From: Fennellomyces sp. T-0311
Lineage: Eukaryota > Mucoromycota > Mucoromycetes > Mucorales > Lichtheimiaceae
Assembly (NCBI GenBank): GCA_025266875.1
Contig: JALLLT010000020.1
Span: forward strand, 248,001 to 312,000
DNA: 64,000 nt
Direction: 5' to 3'
In this document: piece by piece, positions 21,239-33,490 of the stretch
Layout of the letters: each line of letters starts with the position of its first letter
Numbering within the stretch: the stretch's first letter is position 1
Made by a program: the position numbers and the translations under genes
The notes under the pieces: generated by a model
The model's database searches: none
What the model saw: the letters and a program-made list of their open reading frames with translations, nothing else
What the model was told of the DNA's origin: nothing

Positions 21239-22344
21239 TCTAGCTTGGTTTGGACTAATACAGTTCTCAAGGCCTGGTACGCGTGGCACGTACGTAGATA
21301 GCGGATTATACGCTGCGTGACGATCCTGTTTTCTTTATAGTTGTAAAAAGACATTGGGAATATTTTTTTCATTGTTCATGCTGCCTCCCACTGCATTGCG
21401 TAATTTGCAGGAGTAGTTCCCACATAGTTTACATGATCAAACCGGAAAGGCCAGCCGCTTACGGCTAATATCCAGCCACTATTTGTTTCACTTTACTGAC
21501 ACACAGCGACTGGGAAACGCGACGGCTGTGGCAAACATCCAGTATATGGCTAAAATGTTCCGGGAGATAACTCAGTTGGAATTTACCCGATTCCGGCACA
21601 ATGAGATCGACGGCGGAGCCATTGCCCGCTTAAAACTAAAGTTTGACACCGCCTTGCTGTCCTAGATTCCGCAGTTAAGTTTAAAGTTAAAGTGCAAGCT
21701 ACATATAGAGATATTCTTTTACCCATTAAATGTAGTGCAAAAGGTAAGTGAAACGTTACTGTATAAGTACATAATCATGTTAAGGATGAGATGTGTGCCA
21801 CACTCGTACGCTGTCTATTGCACCACATGATTATTATTACTTGGGAAATATTTACATAACCAATGCCAGGGGCCCAGGCTAATAGGCAGCATCCACGGGT
21901 AAAAGTGATAGCACAAACTACTAGTAGACTCACCATGGTACCACCAATCAAGGTGAAGCTGCGATCGTGATAGCGGCGAATATAGTGGGCGGAATGATGA
22001 GCAGCAATATCAGACTGTATACCTAATAAAAGGCGCTAATCAGATTAGTTCGATCTATCACTCCTCGATGGAGAGGGCTGTGTTGATGGTGAGAACATAA
22101 ACAATAGATAAAGTTGATGCATACAAATATATAAGTGAGCTATTCTTCATTGAGCGTATTGAGTGGTCATTTTATTCTCTGGCCATGCATAGTACAAAAA
22201 TTTTGTCCGGATCACGGCGCCTACTTTTTCCTGCTTTTGAAGTGGCTCAATCGGGTTAAATTCTTACCGCACCATAGCTTTTCTCCTTTCTCTCTCTTTC
22301 TTTCTTCATCTTTTTCTAAATTTCATATTTTATTATCTAAAGCA
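21239..22344. other. intergenic region upstream of ERG6
   Basis: No gene supported; a 60-codon frame at 21483-21665 has no recognisable features. The last 70 bases before ERG6 are a strong CT tract (about 22276-22320, CTTTCTCTCTCTTTC type), a hallmark of well-expressed fungal genes. Confidence 0.5.
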
Positions 22345-23717
22345 ATGGCTGTTGCTGTGAACAAAGACACCGAGGAGATCCGATTGATGCGTGAACTGCA
22401 TGGAGATCTGGTTCTGGACGAGGCTGGATTCTTCAAGAAGGTCACCCAAAAGAACTCCCGTCTCAACAAGAAGGCTGCAGAAAACTACTATAGCAATTGG
22501 GCTGAACGAAAAGAAGCAGATCTTGCTGACAACCAGGTTTATGTCGATGGCCGACGAGAGCAAGCTCAAAACATGACAAACTCGTTCTATGATCTTGTCA
22601 CCGATTTCTATGAATATGGTAGGTTGTCCGATAAGTTCTCATCTTTACTGCAAATTTTGTGACTAACAACAAGAAAACGCTTTGTCAAAAAGGCTGGGGT
22701 CAGTCTTTTCACTTTGCCAGATTGTTCAAAGGTAAACAAGCTGCAAGATCCAAATATTGATGCGGGAGCTGACAACATAATTCAGGGGACAGCTTTGAAG
22801 AGAACATCAAGCGACATGAAGCATTTCTTGCATTGAAACTTGGTCTTAAGAAGGGAAATCGTGTTCTGGTACGTACTAGCACATGGAAGTCTGGTTTCAT
22901 GAACATTGTAAGCTTAAAATATCGCTTTTCTCTTTTCAGGATGTTGGCTGCGGTGTAGGTAAGTTACACTAATAGTCCTAAATACGCCATTCGTCTCACA
23001 CTCTTGTTGTTAGGTGGTCCTCTGCGTGAGATTGTAAAATCATCTGGTTATGCACATGTCACTGGCATCAACAACAACGCATATCAAATCGAACGCTGCT
23101 TTGCCTATGCCGCAAAGTACGGTTTGAGTGACTACACCGATTTTATCAAGGGCGACTTCACCAAGATGCCTATCCCTGATGAAACTTTTGATGGCGTCTT
23201 TTCTGTCGAGGCAACAGTCCATGCTCCACGCCTGGAAATGGTCTATGGGGAAATATACCGCGTGTTGAAGCCCGGAGGACGATTCGCGTGCTACGAATGG
23301 TGCACTACGGACAAGTACGATGAAAAGGATGTTTCTCACCGTCGTGTGATCCACGGTATTGAGGAGGGTAATTCTATTTCCAAACTGTATTCGACAAAGG
23401 AATGTCTGGCGGCCGCAAAATCGGTGGGTTTCAAGGTTATCGAGGAAGGTGATGTCGCGCCTATTGATTCCGCCACTGTCCCTTGGTACTACACACTGAA
23501 GAAGCCCGAGGGTCTTCGTGGCATGCTGCGTTCACCATGGGGTCGGTTCTATACCAACAGCTTGCTGACTTTCTTGAACAAGTTCAGCCTGGTTCCACCA
23601 GGTGTGTTGGAAACCTCACAACTCTTGAACGACGCAGCAGAGATGCTCGTCGCAGGCGGCGAGATGGGCATTTTCACCCCTATGTACCTCTTTGTTGTTG
23701 AAAAACCCTTGAACTAA
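22345..23717 (+). CDS. ERG6: sterol 24-C-methyltransferase
   Basis: Transfers a methyl group from S-adenosylmethionine to C-24 of the sterol side chain (zymosterol to fecosterol) in ergosterol synthesis at ER/lipid droplets. Exons 22345-22618, 22693-22731, 22786-22868, 22940-22958 and 23014-23717 give 372 residues, near yeast Erg6 (383). The signature YEYGWGQSFHFA spans the first intron. SAM motif I, LDVGCGVGGP, is assembled from three exons, its core coming from a 19-nt microexon (22940-22958). Downstream are GINNNAYQIER, FDGVFSVEATVHAP and VLKPGGRFACYEWC. The C-terminal sterol-methyltransferase domain ends FTPMYLFVVEKPLN. The start after the CT-rich leader fits family length. Confidence 0.96.
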
Positions 23718-24396
23718 TCTATTTGTTACTACTTATTATATTTTACATAAATCTGGTATATCTGCACAAGTTCCTTTGTTTGCGGGCTTTAGCGGGCGAT
23801 GATTATTATGGGTGGGCGATTTCATTATGGTACAAGAGGTTCCTGGAAAGCTTATTCGCTAGACCACTCCGTTTTTTGGATTCCACGGGTATTATTTTAC
23901 CGTTTGTTGCGCTGTTGACGGACACATGCCGGGACACCCCGCCTTTTCGTTACGATATTTGCGTTTGATTTGTCATTCCTTTACTTCAGTATTCGTGTGG
24001 GACTACTCGGCACCCTCTCCTTCTGGATGGGATACCTTGTCACACATGGTCACTTCATCCAGCCTTTGTATATTTTCCCGCGGAACACGTCATTTGTGGA
24101 TCTGCTACGCATAGTTGCAGATAAGCTACTATTCTTTGTTTGGGGGATCGGACGCTACCATCGTCCCATCGTAACTTGAGGTTGTTTAAAATGCGTAACG
24201 GTAAAAAGATATTGATAACATGCATGCTTGGTTGTTTATTTCTCAACTGACTACATTATTTTTCACAATTGCCGCAAGGTGTTCCTATGGCGGAAATTTT
24301 GATATAGCGCCTGAAGTTGGTTGGTCAAAACCGAATCAAGGAGTATTTCGGACAAAGACGAAGAACAATTTTTCTTTCCATAACTTTCCCTTCAAA
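23718..24396. other. intergenic region
   Basis: Only short open frames with no recognisable sequence, overlapping each other on both strands. It holds the ERG6 3' end and the promoter of the Aha1-domain gene. Confidence 0.5.
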
Positions 24397-25318
24397 ATGT
24401 CGAACTGGAAGGTGAAGAAAAAAGTCATTCAAACCTTAAAAAGAAGCATAAAAATTAATTATATTCTGCACCTTTTGTTGCTATCGAAACGCTTTATAGA
24501 ACGTCAACAACTGGTAATGCTCATGACTTATTGTTTGTCGAGAGGCCTCGAAATGTACTGACGCATAATTCTTTATTCCAGGCACTGGTGAGTAGCGCAT
24601 TGGAACCGAACGGAATTTAAGGTGTCAGCGATTCTGTTGCTCACTTGTAAATACCATGTGTGAAAAGGGTCAACAAGAACTGTTTGAACTGGGCACAAAA
24701 GTACCTTGGTGAACAGTTGGAAGGGCTTGAAGCTGAAAACGACGGCCACAAGGTGTCAATCACCAAGCTGGATGAATGTGTTGGTGATTGTGACTTGAAT
24801 CAGCGAAAGGGAAAGATTATTACGATCTACGATGTGTCCCTGAAAATGAGTATCCAAGGTAATATTGAAAAAAAAGCCGGGTTGCTGGGATAACTGCGAT
24901 TGGAAATTCATGCCTCTGTTAGGTGCTTTGGCTGATGGAACGGAGGTGGCAGGTCACATTACTATTCCTGAAGTTGCACACGACTCAGAAGCAGATGATT
25001 ACGTGGTAAGTGCGCGGTATTAAGCTCGGTGAACTCACGAACTTACTTGGATGCCAACTTTTTTAAAGTTTGAGATCAAGATCACAGACGAAACATCTGC
25101 AAAACAATCAATTAAGCCTGTTATCCGAAAACATCTACAGCCACTTATATGCGATAAGCTGGCTAACTTTCCCGTAGACATGATCGCAAGTAAGTTGGAT
25201 GTCTACTCTCGATTTCGTTGTTTTGCTGATTTATGCACATATCGTAGCTCACGGTGGTGATGTTTACATTGAAGCATCCCAACTAAACAACCCTGCAGCC
25301 GCAGGAGCAAAAGCTTAG
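24397..25318 (+). CDS. HCH1: Hsp90 co-chaperone with only the Aha1 N-terminal domain (Hch1-like)
   Basis: Binds the middle domain of Hsp90 and modulates its ATPase in the family. Seven exons: 24397-24411 (15 nt), 24500-24513 (14 nt), 24582-24587 (6 nt), 24668-24858, 24923-25005, 25069-25189 and 25248-25318, total 501 nt, 166 residues. The first four exons spell MSNWKNVNNWHWVNKNCLNW, the invariant Aha1 start, which only appears when the 14-nt and 6-nt microexons are included; every junction has GT and AG. Family marks include GDCDLNQRKGK and AHDSEADDYVFEI. The protein ends (ASQLNNPAAAGAKA) where full Aha1 would go on into its C-terminal START-like domain, as in yeast Hch1 (153 aa). Convergent with GRC3, 72 bp between stops. 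Whether a full-length Aha1 exists elsewhere is unknown. Confidence 0.88.
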
Positions 25319-25390
25319 ACTTTAAACCTAGATATCATTCTTTATTGCGAGAATCTGCATTTATTTACATTAAAAGATCATACTGACATT

Positions 25391-28093
25391 TCAAGGACCT
25401 CGCTTGCGTATGTTGATTCGTCTACTTTTTCTTGCACTCGCACCAATACCGTTAACATTGGTGCTACTTTCAACGTACGGTACTTTACTCCATGGCTGTC
25501 GAGCAATGCCATTTCCATTGCCGTTGTGCTGATCAAGTAAAGCTGCAACCGGTAGCGCAAGATTCCCTTTTACAATTGCAGTTACTTTCTTCAATTGCGT
25601 GGATGGCAGTGGCGTGATAATATGGAATGCATGGTTCGATGGATCAATCGCTCTAATAATAGCTAATCCGTAGCATGCAGTGGTTGCAGGCATAGGAGGC
25701 GGGTTCTGTGAAGGTGGGAAATAGAGAGGAGGTGACTATTACAAAACGGTGATAGTCTTAGCACTGAATGTCTATGAGCTTTTTCAAGATTCACTATACT
25801 TACTACTTCGTCTTCATTCGTTTCCTCGATATCTACTTCGTCAACTCCGTCTGTGGATCCAACCAAGGCAACCAGCGTTCCGTTTAATGCGTATAGTAAT
25901 TGGCCTTTGGGAACGTCATCGAACAAGAACCAAACGCCATCCTGCAGTCCTTTCCGCCAATCAAGTACCCAGGGAAGTCGGTCAACGATGCGTGCCTGGA
26001 AATTCCACCATCGTTTTCCGATGATTCCATAGTGGTGCAAGTCTTGATGAAAATATGACACACTGGCAAGTGCTCGGGAACTGTGTGCGTCCAATCTAAT
26101 GGCCGATGGAGTGATAATACTTTGCGTGTAATGTATGGATGGTGCGTGTCCTTGTTCAGGAGGCGGGGTAATATCAGCAGCAAATGTTGCTGGGAGATTC
26201 CTTGGTGCATCGATACTTGGACTGTGCATGACAAACACGTCGGTCGGTGAGGTTTGTTGGATTATGCTCATTAACAAATCGTATCCCAATCCATTGATCC
26301 ATCCCTGCGTGTTGATAACCAACGGCACCAGGTCTGTGTTGTTGACCTCGATAAGATTATCGTAACGCTCTTTGTATAGTCGGATGAGGTGCCCGACCGT
26401 GTCCAGATAATAGTGGGGATTACTGGCGGATGTCAATGCTCCGATAAAGTGGCTATGTGTCGGTGTGAGATGCTGATGCGTATATGGCGGTCCCATGACA
26501 GGGGACTCAATAATGTGTAACGCAATCATTCCCGGTGGTGTAAACTCGCTCTGTCCAACGTCTGTTTCAAGAAATGCAACATGCTTGTGCCTGCGAATAC
26601 GTAACCGTGAGAAAATATTTTCTTCATATATCGTCAATGATATCAGTACTTACTTGTTCAATAATCGATTCACTAAGTACCGCGCAAATGTGGATTTGCC
26701 CATATCCTTGCTTCCGCAGATAACACTAACCAATGGCGACTTGCGCACTTAATCCTGTGTAAGTAAAAGCAACTATGGCATGATCCGACGACGGATTTAC
26801 CTTTTTCATGATTCACAGCGCTGTGCACAGAATCTTCCCATGTTGCGGGCGTCTCGAAAGCTTTAATATCGGGTACCACGGCAAAAACCTAAATTGCGAT
26901 TAATTTCCATATTTATATATATTCCAAGAATAACTTACAGGATAGAAGCCAGGTATACTGCTCAGGGCAGCGCTTTGGGTGTGTCTATTATCAGGTCGCA
27001 ACTCGAACATCTGCCGTGGCACATCAGGAAGATCCTCGATATCGTCTAAACCACACCATTGCATCCCCATGACAAGGAAAAGAGATTTGAATCCTCGTGA
27101 ACGCATATCTTGTATTGCCTCTTTGGTTGAATCGTCAGTAGATGCCCGGATGGAAGATTTTCGTACAATGGCATTATCTTCTTCAGCTGGAGCAATACTA
27201 AGCAATGCATGTGTCTTTGGTGAAAACACAGGGTAGAAATCGATACTGTCTAGCGAGGAACCTCGTAAAACAGCACCCATTACAGAGATAGCACCAGATA
27301 CTGGTGCGACTAGAACTTTTCCGGCAAATACAATTTTCTAGGTAGATGGATCTTGTATTAATATATCACTAATTCTATGTCTTTCACTTGCATTACCTCG
27401 TCATTTTGAAGACCTATCAGTAGACATGGCTCATCATCCACAGTGATCTCTTTTACGTTTGTTTCCGAAGGTGCAAATTTCGATATAGCCTTTTCGTCAA
27501 TGAATCGGCTACGGGCATATTAGCTCTTAATCAATTACAATACAATAAGCTAAGTACGGTAACTTACAATTTTGGCTCTCTTCTGCGAATTGGCCGCTCG
27601 CGTACTCTTGGTTGCTGACTCGACCTTCCTTTTGTTGATGTATCTGGCACTGGAGTGCCCTCAGGTGTAGATGGATCCGGTGTTTGCTCCGCTGCATCCG
27701 TCACCATATTTGACACTTTGTCAATGCTGTCTACATCCATAGCAATCGCATCCTCTGTGACTTCTTCAGTGGCAGCATCAGATTGACTTGCTGCTGCTGC
27801 TGCTGCCGCGGCCGCTGCTTTCCGTGCGGCAATTGCGCTGATCGGTTTTTGCTGCAGTGGGTTTCGCATTTTAAACGTCTTTTTTCGCGCTTGCGAACAG
27901 GTTGGTGGAATAAAGTTAAGTTTTTCTGCTGATACCATAACTCCTTGAACTTGACTTTTGAGAATCACAACTAAATAGACGCGTCAATGACATTTTGTCA
28001 TTTTGTGAATCAATGAGACCGATACTTACGTTTTGAATTGGCACTATCGTCTACTTCACTGCTTTCTGTTGAATTTCTACGCTTGGCAGACAT
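25391..28093 (-). CDS. GRC3: polynucleotide 5'-hydroxyl-kinase of rRNA processing (Grc3/NOL9)
   Basis: Phosphorylates 5'-OH RNA ends; with the Las1 nuclease it processes ITS2 of pre-rRNA in the nucleolus, and it also acts in Pol I termination. Minus strand, multiple exons from ATG at 28093 to the stop at 25391. The Walker A is ICGSKDMGKST (about 26710), followed by FLETDVGQSEFTPPG, the Clp1/Grc3 Walker-B-region motif. The C-terminal domain contains GLAIIRAID and FHIITPLP, as in NOL9/Grc3, and ends in a basic SRRINIRKRGP tail. The N-terminus has a poly-alanine run of about ten residues, an acidic/Pro-rich linker and Arg-rich stretches suggesting nuclear localisation. First exon 28093-28030 encodes MSAKRRNSTESSEVDD. 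Identification is firm; exact splice sites of middle exons are approximate. Confidence 0.9.
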
Positions 28094-28590
28094 TTAGATA
28101 CAGTAGATTGTTAACACTGCCAGGTTAAAAAATAATTTTTTGTCCTGCAGAAAAAGTGTTTGTGTTCCGAAATTGGCATAAACATCCGATTGCAAGGTGA
28201 TATGTATGCTTGAACAGATATAGGTATTAAAATATGGTAAATCCATTGATCGATAAGAGGTATGTGCGTTTCTAGTTGCTCTCAAGAGTTATCGCATGAT
28301 CGATAATGACATGTGTTGCTATTGCCGTGGTTACAAGGTTGCTATATTACCATTGTAGTCAAATAATCCTACATAGTATGTAGTGGCAGCAAGAAAAAGA
28401 CATTTCATTTTTTAGAGACTTTGAACTGTATTATTACTGGATATAACTTTGCATAGCCTCCTCTTGGAAAGATAAATAATTAAGGAGAAAAAAATGAAAA
28501 AGAAAATTGGGAAGGCTTAACCGAATGCTGGCACAGACCTATATCACGCTCGATAAGTAAATCTTATGAAGAAAAGAGAAATCCATTGAC
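28094..28590. other. intergenic region between GRC3 start and CDC10 end
   Basis: About 500 bp, AT-rich; no gene seen. It should contain the GRC3 promoter and the CDC10 3' untranslated region. Confidence 0.5.
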
Positions 28591-30112
28591 TTACTTGTTG
28601 GATTGGGCTGGGCTACCAATAGTGGTGGGGCTCACACCAACGGCAGGACTGTTGGGTAAGGTTTCCTGAGGACTGGTTGCAGTAGAAGGCTGAGTTCCGG
28701 TGCTGGCGCCAGAAGGATGTGTGGATTCCTTGATGGCCAAAAGCTGCTTAGCGCGGAACGCTTCGTAGTGGATTTGAGCCGTGGTTTCGATCAGGTCCTG
28801 CAGGTGTGTACGTGTGAGGAAGTTGCGAAGGTAAATAAATTCGCAGTGTTCCTCATTTTCCACTATTAAAGACATTTTGAGTTGGATCGACGAGCTCATG
28901 CGTAGGAAGAGTTACCGTTGATGACGCCATATCTGTTCTTTCTGCCTCGAACAGGCTTGCCATCGATTGTGACGTTGCGCTCCGAACCCACGATGGCAAA
29001 TGGAAGAAGTTCCTATAGTGATTTGTTAAAGTTGCTTCGACTACCGTTGTATGCCATGAAACATACACGGATGCTTTCATTGAGAGCTTGCTCTTGCTCA
29101 TCATCCTCATCGCTCTCGTACGGATAAAGCTTGATGTTGTGAAAAATCAATTCGGCCTTGATCTATTGTATGGCCTGTGAGCAACTCAGCTAGCATCGGC
29201 ATAATTTATGATCCCGTACCCTTTGTTTAAACGCTTGACGCTCTTCAATGGTAAGCGAGTCGGATTTCGCAATCACAGGCACTACATTGACAACCTCAGA
29301 CAGCTTCTTCAAAACAACAATATCGATCGGCTTGAGACTAAAGTGAGATGTTATGTTAGAGGAGTCACCATAAATGTGTATGCACACAAAGTATGCCCTT
29401 ACGCATGACCAGTTGGGGTGATGAAGAACAGGCAGCAGTGCACCCTGCTGTCCTGAATGTAGCGATCTCGAGTTGCAGTGAGCTCTTTGCGGAGGTAAGC
29501 CGAGTGCTGGTCTTTGATGTATTTGATGATCGGCTCCCAGCTAACAGGACATTAGGATTATGGCTTCCTCTTGTGAAGGTGCGGAACACACATACCAATT
29601 CTCGTTGTTCACTTGGTCCCCATAGCCAGGGGTATCCACAATATTTAGTCTCAGACGCACACCATTCTCCTCGATCACTAACAAGCGAGTCAGAACGCAG
29701 GGTGAAGCTGGCAGAGAAAAAAGATCCTTACAGTGAGAGACGGTTTGGATTTCCGTGGTTTGCCTTGGGGGCTCATCTGAAGCCAAGCGAGCCTTGCTCT
29801 CGATCAAATGCGAGGCAAAAATGGTGTTCACCAAAGTGGACTTGCCCAGACCAGATTGGCCTGTAGCATACTCTACTGGTTAGTCATACACTCTTACAGA
29901 AACGGGCAATGCTACTGACCAACAACCATTACATTGAAATGGAAACCTCTTTTCAAGAGCTTCTTTTCGATCTGCTGGGTGATGGTATCGAAACCGACAT
30001 AGCCTTCAAGTGAGGTCTACAGAGAGCAAGACAAACGATCAGTTTATCAATCCTTTCTTCCAGTCACAAGACGGACCGCTGCCGGTTCAACGATAAGCGA
30101 GGTGGATGACAT
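28591..30112 (-). CDS. CDC10: septin, Cdc10 type
   Basis: GTP-binding filament protein of septin rings at septation sites and hyphal branches. Minus strand; start MSSTSLIVEPAA at 30112, then after an intron TSLEGYVGFDTITQQIEKKL as in Cdc10. G1 is GQSGLGKST (about 29840), G3 DTPGYGD, G4 AKSD in PVIAKSDSLT. The polybasic HFN region precedes G1. The septin-unique element ends with YLRNFLTRTHLQDLIETTAQIHYE. The C-terminus lacks a coiled coil and is a short Ser/Thr/Pro-rich tail, which fits the Cdc10 group rather than Cdc3, Cdc11 or Cdc12. At least six small introns. It diverges from VPS1 across 554 bp. The first donor (GCAGCG|gtccgt) is weak, so the exact N-terminal junction is less certain than the rest. 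Confidence 0.92.
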
Positions 30113-30666
30113 TGGAGTTGCAAAGACAAGAAGGAAAAAAAAGCGAATGGAAGGAGGGAAGAAGGAAACGGGTCAGAAAAAAAAGGAAGAGCAACAGGAA
30201 AAAGGGACACGGATAGGGTGCATGCGGGGTAACGAATTGGAATGGAATTCCTCTTTGAGTCGTTTTCCTTGCTAGCTTTCGCCTCAATAAACCATCGGTT
30301 CCCATAGTAGCATCGTGTTGTTTGTTGTCAGTCGCCATGGCCGACACGGGTTCGTTCACTTTCGGTATGTTGCCATCCTGGGATAAGGTGACCGAGGCAC
30401 GCCTTCCTTTAACTCCTGCATGTTGTTTCCCACTGTCTTCTTTGAATCAAGGGGTAAAAAAGAGCGTAACCTTCACCTCCGACCTAGCGCGCGCCCAAGA
30501 TCGGTTTGGTGAGAGGCGTCAAGGATGCAATAGCAAAAGGCCATGCCCGAACAAGCAGTATGACCATGCATGAGGTTACACAACACAACGGAATGGCAGG
30601 TTTTCAAGTGCCGGAGCGCGTATAGCCGGTGGGTCTTTTACACAGCTATTGCTGCATAGCGAAGCC
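30113..30666. promoter_or_regulatory. shared divergent promoter region of CDC10 and VPS1
   Basis: 554 bp lie between the two start codons facing outwards. On the CDC10 side is a long purine tract on the plus strand (about 30125-30210), a pyrimidine-rich leader in CDC10 orientation. I see no clear TATA box. Open frames overlapping here are low complexity and not believable genes. Confidence 0.5.
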
Positions 30667-33490
30667 ATGGATAGCCAGCTCATTAAAACTGGTACACAAT
30701 CGTTATCCGAATTTAGGGCCCGTAAAACAAATGCTCAACCAGCCTTTCACGATACCTAGTCAATAAGCTTCAGGATGCTTTCGCCACCGTGGGTGTGCAT
30801 AATCCTGTAGATCTGCCACAAATCACTGTCATCGGCTCACAGTCCAGTGGCAAAAGCTCCGTCCTGGAAAACATTGTTGGACGCGACTTTTTGCCCAGAG
30901 GAACCGGTATTGTTACTCGCCGTCCACTGGTACGTGCCGCTCCTGTTCTATTATTATGAACTGTGCGACTAACCTCAAGGGGTCGGAAACTAGATTCTGC
31001 AACTGATCAACCGACCTGCCAGCACCGACAAGAAGTCTGACAAGGACGAAGATGAGTGGGGCGAATTCCTTCATCTTCCTGGCCAAAAGTTTTTTGACTT
31101 TGACAAAATCCGTGAAGAGATTGTCAGAGATACCGAGCTGAAAACCGGAAAGAACCAAGGTATGTAAGAAAAAAAACTTGGCGCGTATTGTGCCAAGCCG
31201 AAAAAGCATCCGCATAGTTAACACAGCTTTAGGCATCTCGCCTCAGCCTATTAATCTAAGAGTGTTCTCTCCCAACGTACTGACTTTGACGATGGTCGAC
31301 TTGCCTGGCTTGACCAAGGTACGTGATGGCATTTGCTGGATAGGGGAGTTTTTAATAATTAATCGCTGTTAATTGCCAGGTCCCTGTGGGTGATCAACCC
31401 AAAGACATCGAGAAACAAATCCGCGAAATGATCCTCAAGTATATCACCAAGCCCAACGCTATCATCTTGGCCGTCACTGCTGCCAATACCGATCTGGCCA
31501 ATTCGGATGGTTTGAAGCTGGCTCGCGAGGTCGATCCCGAGGGTTTGCGAACAATCGGTGTCCTTACCAAGGTGGACTTGATGGATCAGGGAACAGATGT
31601 CATTGATATATTGGCAGGGCGAATGATTCCTCTAAGACTAGGTATACGTGTTCTTTTTGATCAAACGGATGTACCACTGATACATCATTTCGTAGGCTAT
31701 GTTCCCGTCATCAACCGCGGTCAACGCGACATTGAGCAGAAAAAGCCAATCTCCAAAGCTTTAGATGCTGAGCGCGACTTTTTCGAAAATCATCCATCTT
31801 ATCGAAGCAAGGCGCAGTACTGTGGCACACCTTTCTTAGCACGCAAGCTGAACATGGTAACTGCAAGCAGTTTGGCGTAGATAAACTCCAAGTTAACCAG
31901 CAACATCTAGATTTTGATGCACCATATCAAGAACACATTGCCAGAAATCAAAGCCAAGATCCAAAACGCACTCACAAAATATCAACAGGAGCTGTTGACG
32001 TTGGGCGATCCTTTGAACGATAACCATGCTAGCATGGTTCTCAACATTATTACTGAGTTCTGTACCGAATTCCGTACCATCATTGATGGTAACTCGAACG
32101 ATCTGTCCAGCTATGAGCTTTCTGGCGGTGCTCGTATCAGCTTTGTGTTCCACGAATTGTACGCCAATGGCGTAAAGTCGGTCGATCCTCTGGACCAAAT
32201 CAAAGACTCTGATATTCGAACAATCTTGTACAACTCTTCTGTATGTCATTATTTCCAAAACTTTATGCACAACAAGCTCACGTTTTTTTTTTCTCAGGGA
32301 TCGTCCCCAGCATTGTTTGTCGCAACAACCGCATTTGAGGTCATTATCAAGCAACAGATTAAACGTTTGGAAGACCCAAGCATCAAATGTATCACAATGG
32401 TGTACGAAGAATTGGTGCGGATCCTTGGACAGCTATTGAACAAGCAGGTTTGTCTGTAGTCTTGCTAGCATAACTTTTAACGTGCTAATGATGGCTCCTA
32501 TTACTAGTTCTTTAAGCGATTCCCCGCTTTGAAAGAAAAATTCTATCAAGTCGTGCTTGCTTTCTTCAAGAAGGCTTTAAACCCCACCAACAAGCTGGTT
32601 TCTGACTTGGTCTCGTAAGTTCTTACTACTCTTTTTTATACATCATCTTTGCTCATACTTTGATCAGGATGGAGGCATGCTATATCAATACTGCTCATCC
32701 CGACTTTTTAAATGGTCACCAAGCAATTGCTATTGTGAACGAGCAACTTCATCCAAAGCCACAGCAACCAACTGGCCCGGAAAGCACCGGAAAGACCGGA
32801 AGACATCAACAACAGCAGCAGCAGCACCAAACACCTCAGCAACAGCATCTAGCGGCCCTTCAAACCACCAACTCGAGCTCAACAAGCTTGGATAGCAACA
32901 ATGACCAAAGTGGATCATTCTTTGGAAGTTTCTTTGCAGGTTCCAAGAAAGCTAAAAAGCCGAATGCACCCATGGAAGCTGTAGGTTTTAATGCTTTTGT
33001 CAGTGCTTTTGCCGGATTTTGACCATCTTCTTTTTTAAAAAAAAAACCTTAGCCACCAACTACGCTCAAGGCATCTGGAGCTCTCTCCGAACGCGAGTAC
33101 ATGGAGACTGAGGTTATCAGTAAGTGACAGAACCTTTTATTTATTTGTCGAGCAGTGTCTGATATACATGTTGCTTATAGAGTTGCTTATTCAGTCATAC
33201 TATAATATCGTGAAGCGAACAATGATTGATATGGTGCCTAAAGCAATTATGTTGAACCTTGTCACTCACTCAAAGGAAGAGCTGCAGCGCGAACTATTGT
33301 CCGAGCTGTACAAGGCTGATGTCCTGGACGATCTCTTGCAAGAGTCGGAATACACACAACAGCGCCGAAAGGAATGCAAGAAGATGATTGAGGTATGAGC
33401 TACAGCGTCATATAGGACGCATAAGTTGTATTAATCAGCTATTTTATACAGGCACTGCAAAAGGCGGATGAGATTGTTGGATCTGTTTAA
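30667..33490 (+). CDS. VPS1: dynamin-related GTPase Vps1
   Basis: Membrane-remodelling GTPase for vacuolar sorting, peroxisome fission and endocytosis. First exon 30667-30691 (MDSQLIKT), second from 30760 ([13 protein letters not shown]), about ten exons in all, roughly 700 residues. G1 is GSQSSGKSS, the switch I region includes the conserved TRRPLILQL, G3 DLPGLTKV, G4 TKVDLMDQG. The stalk region follows ([17 protein letters not shown]). An insert of about 90 residues, Gln/Ser/Asn-rich with a short poly-Gln run, occupies the insert B position (about 32745-33000). The GTPase effector domain runs from [19 protein letters not shown] to [12 protein letters not shown]. No PH or proline-rich domain is present, which separates it from classical dynamin. 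Dnm1 is the alternative, but the sequence reads closer to Vps1. Confidence 0.92.

Noticed and set aside
24220..24561. 113-codon plus-strand frame before the Hch1-like gene
   Set aside because: It overlaps the first exon, intron and microexons of that gene in mostly non-conserved sequence; the spliced model explains the region better.
27760..27840. GCT/GCC-rich tract as a microsatellite or CRISPR-like repeat
   Set aside because: It encodes the poly-alanine run of GRC3 and is simply a coding trinucleotide repeat.
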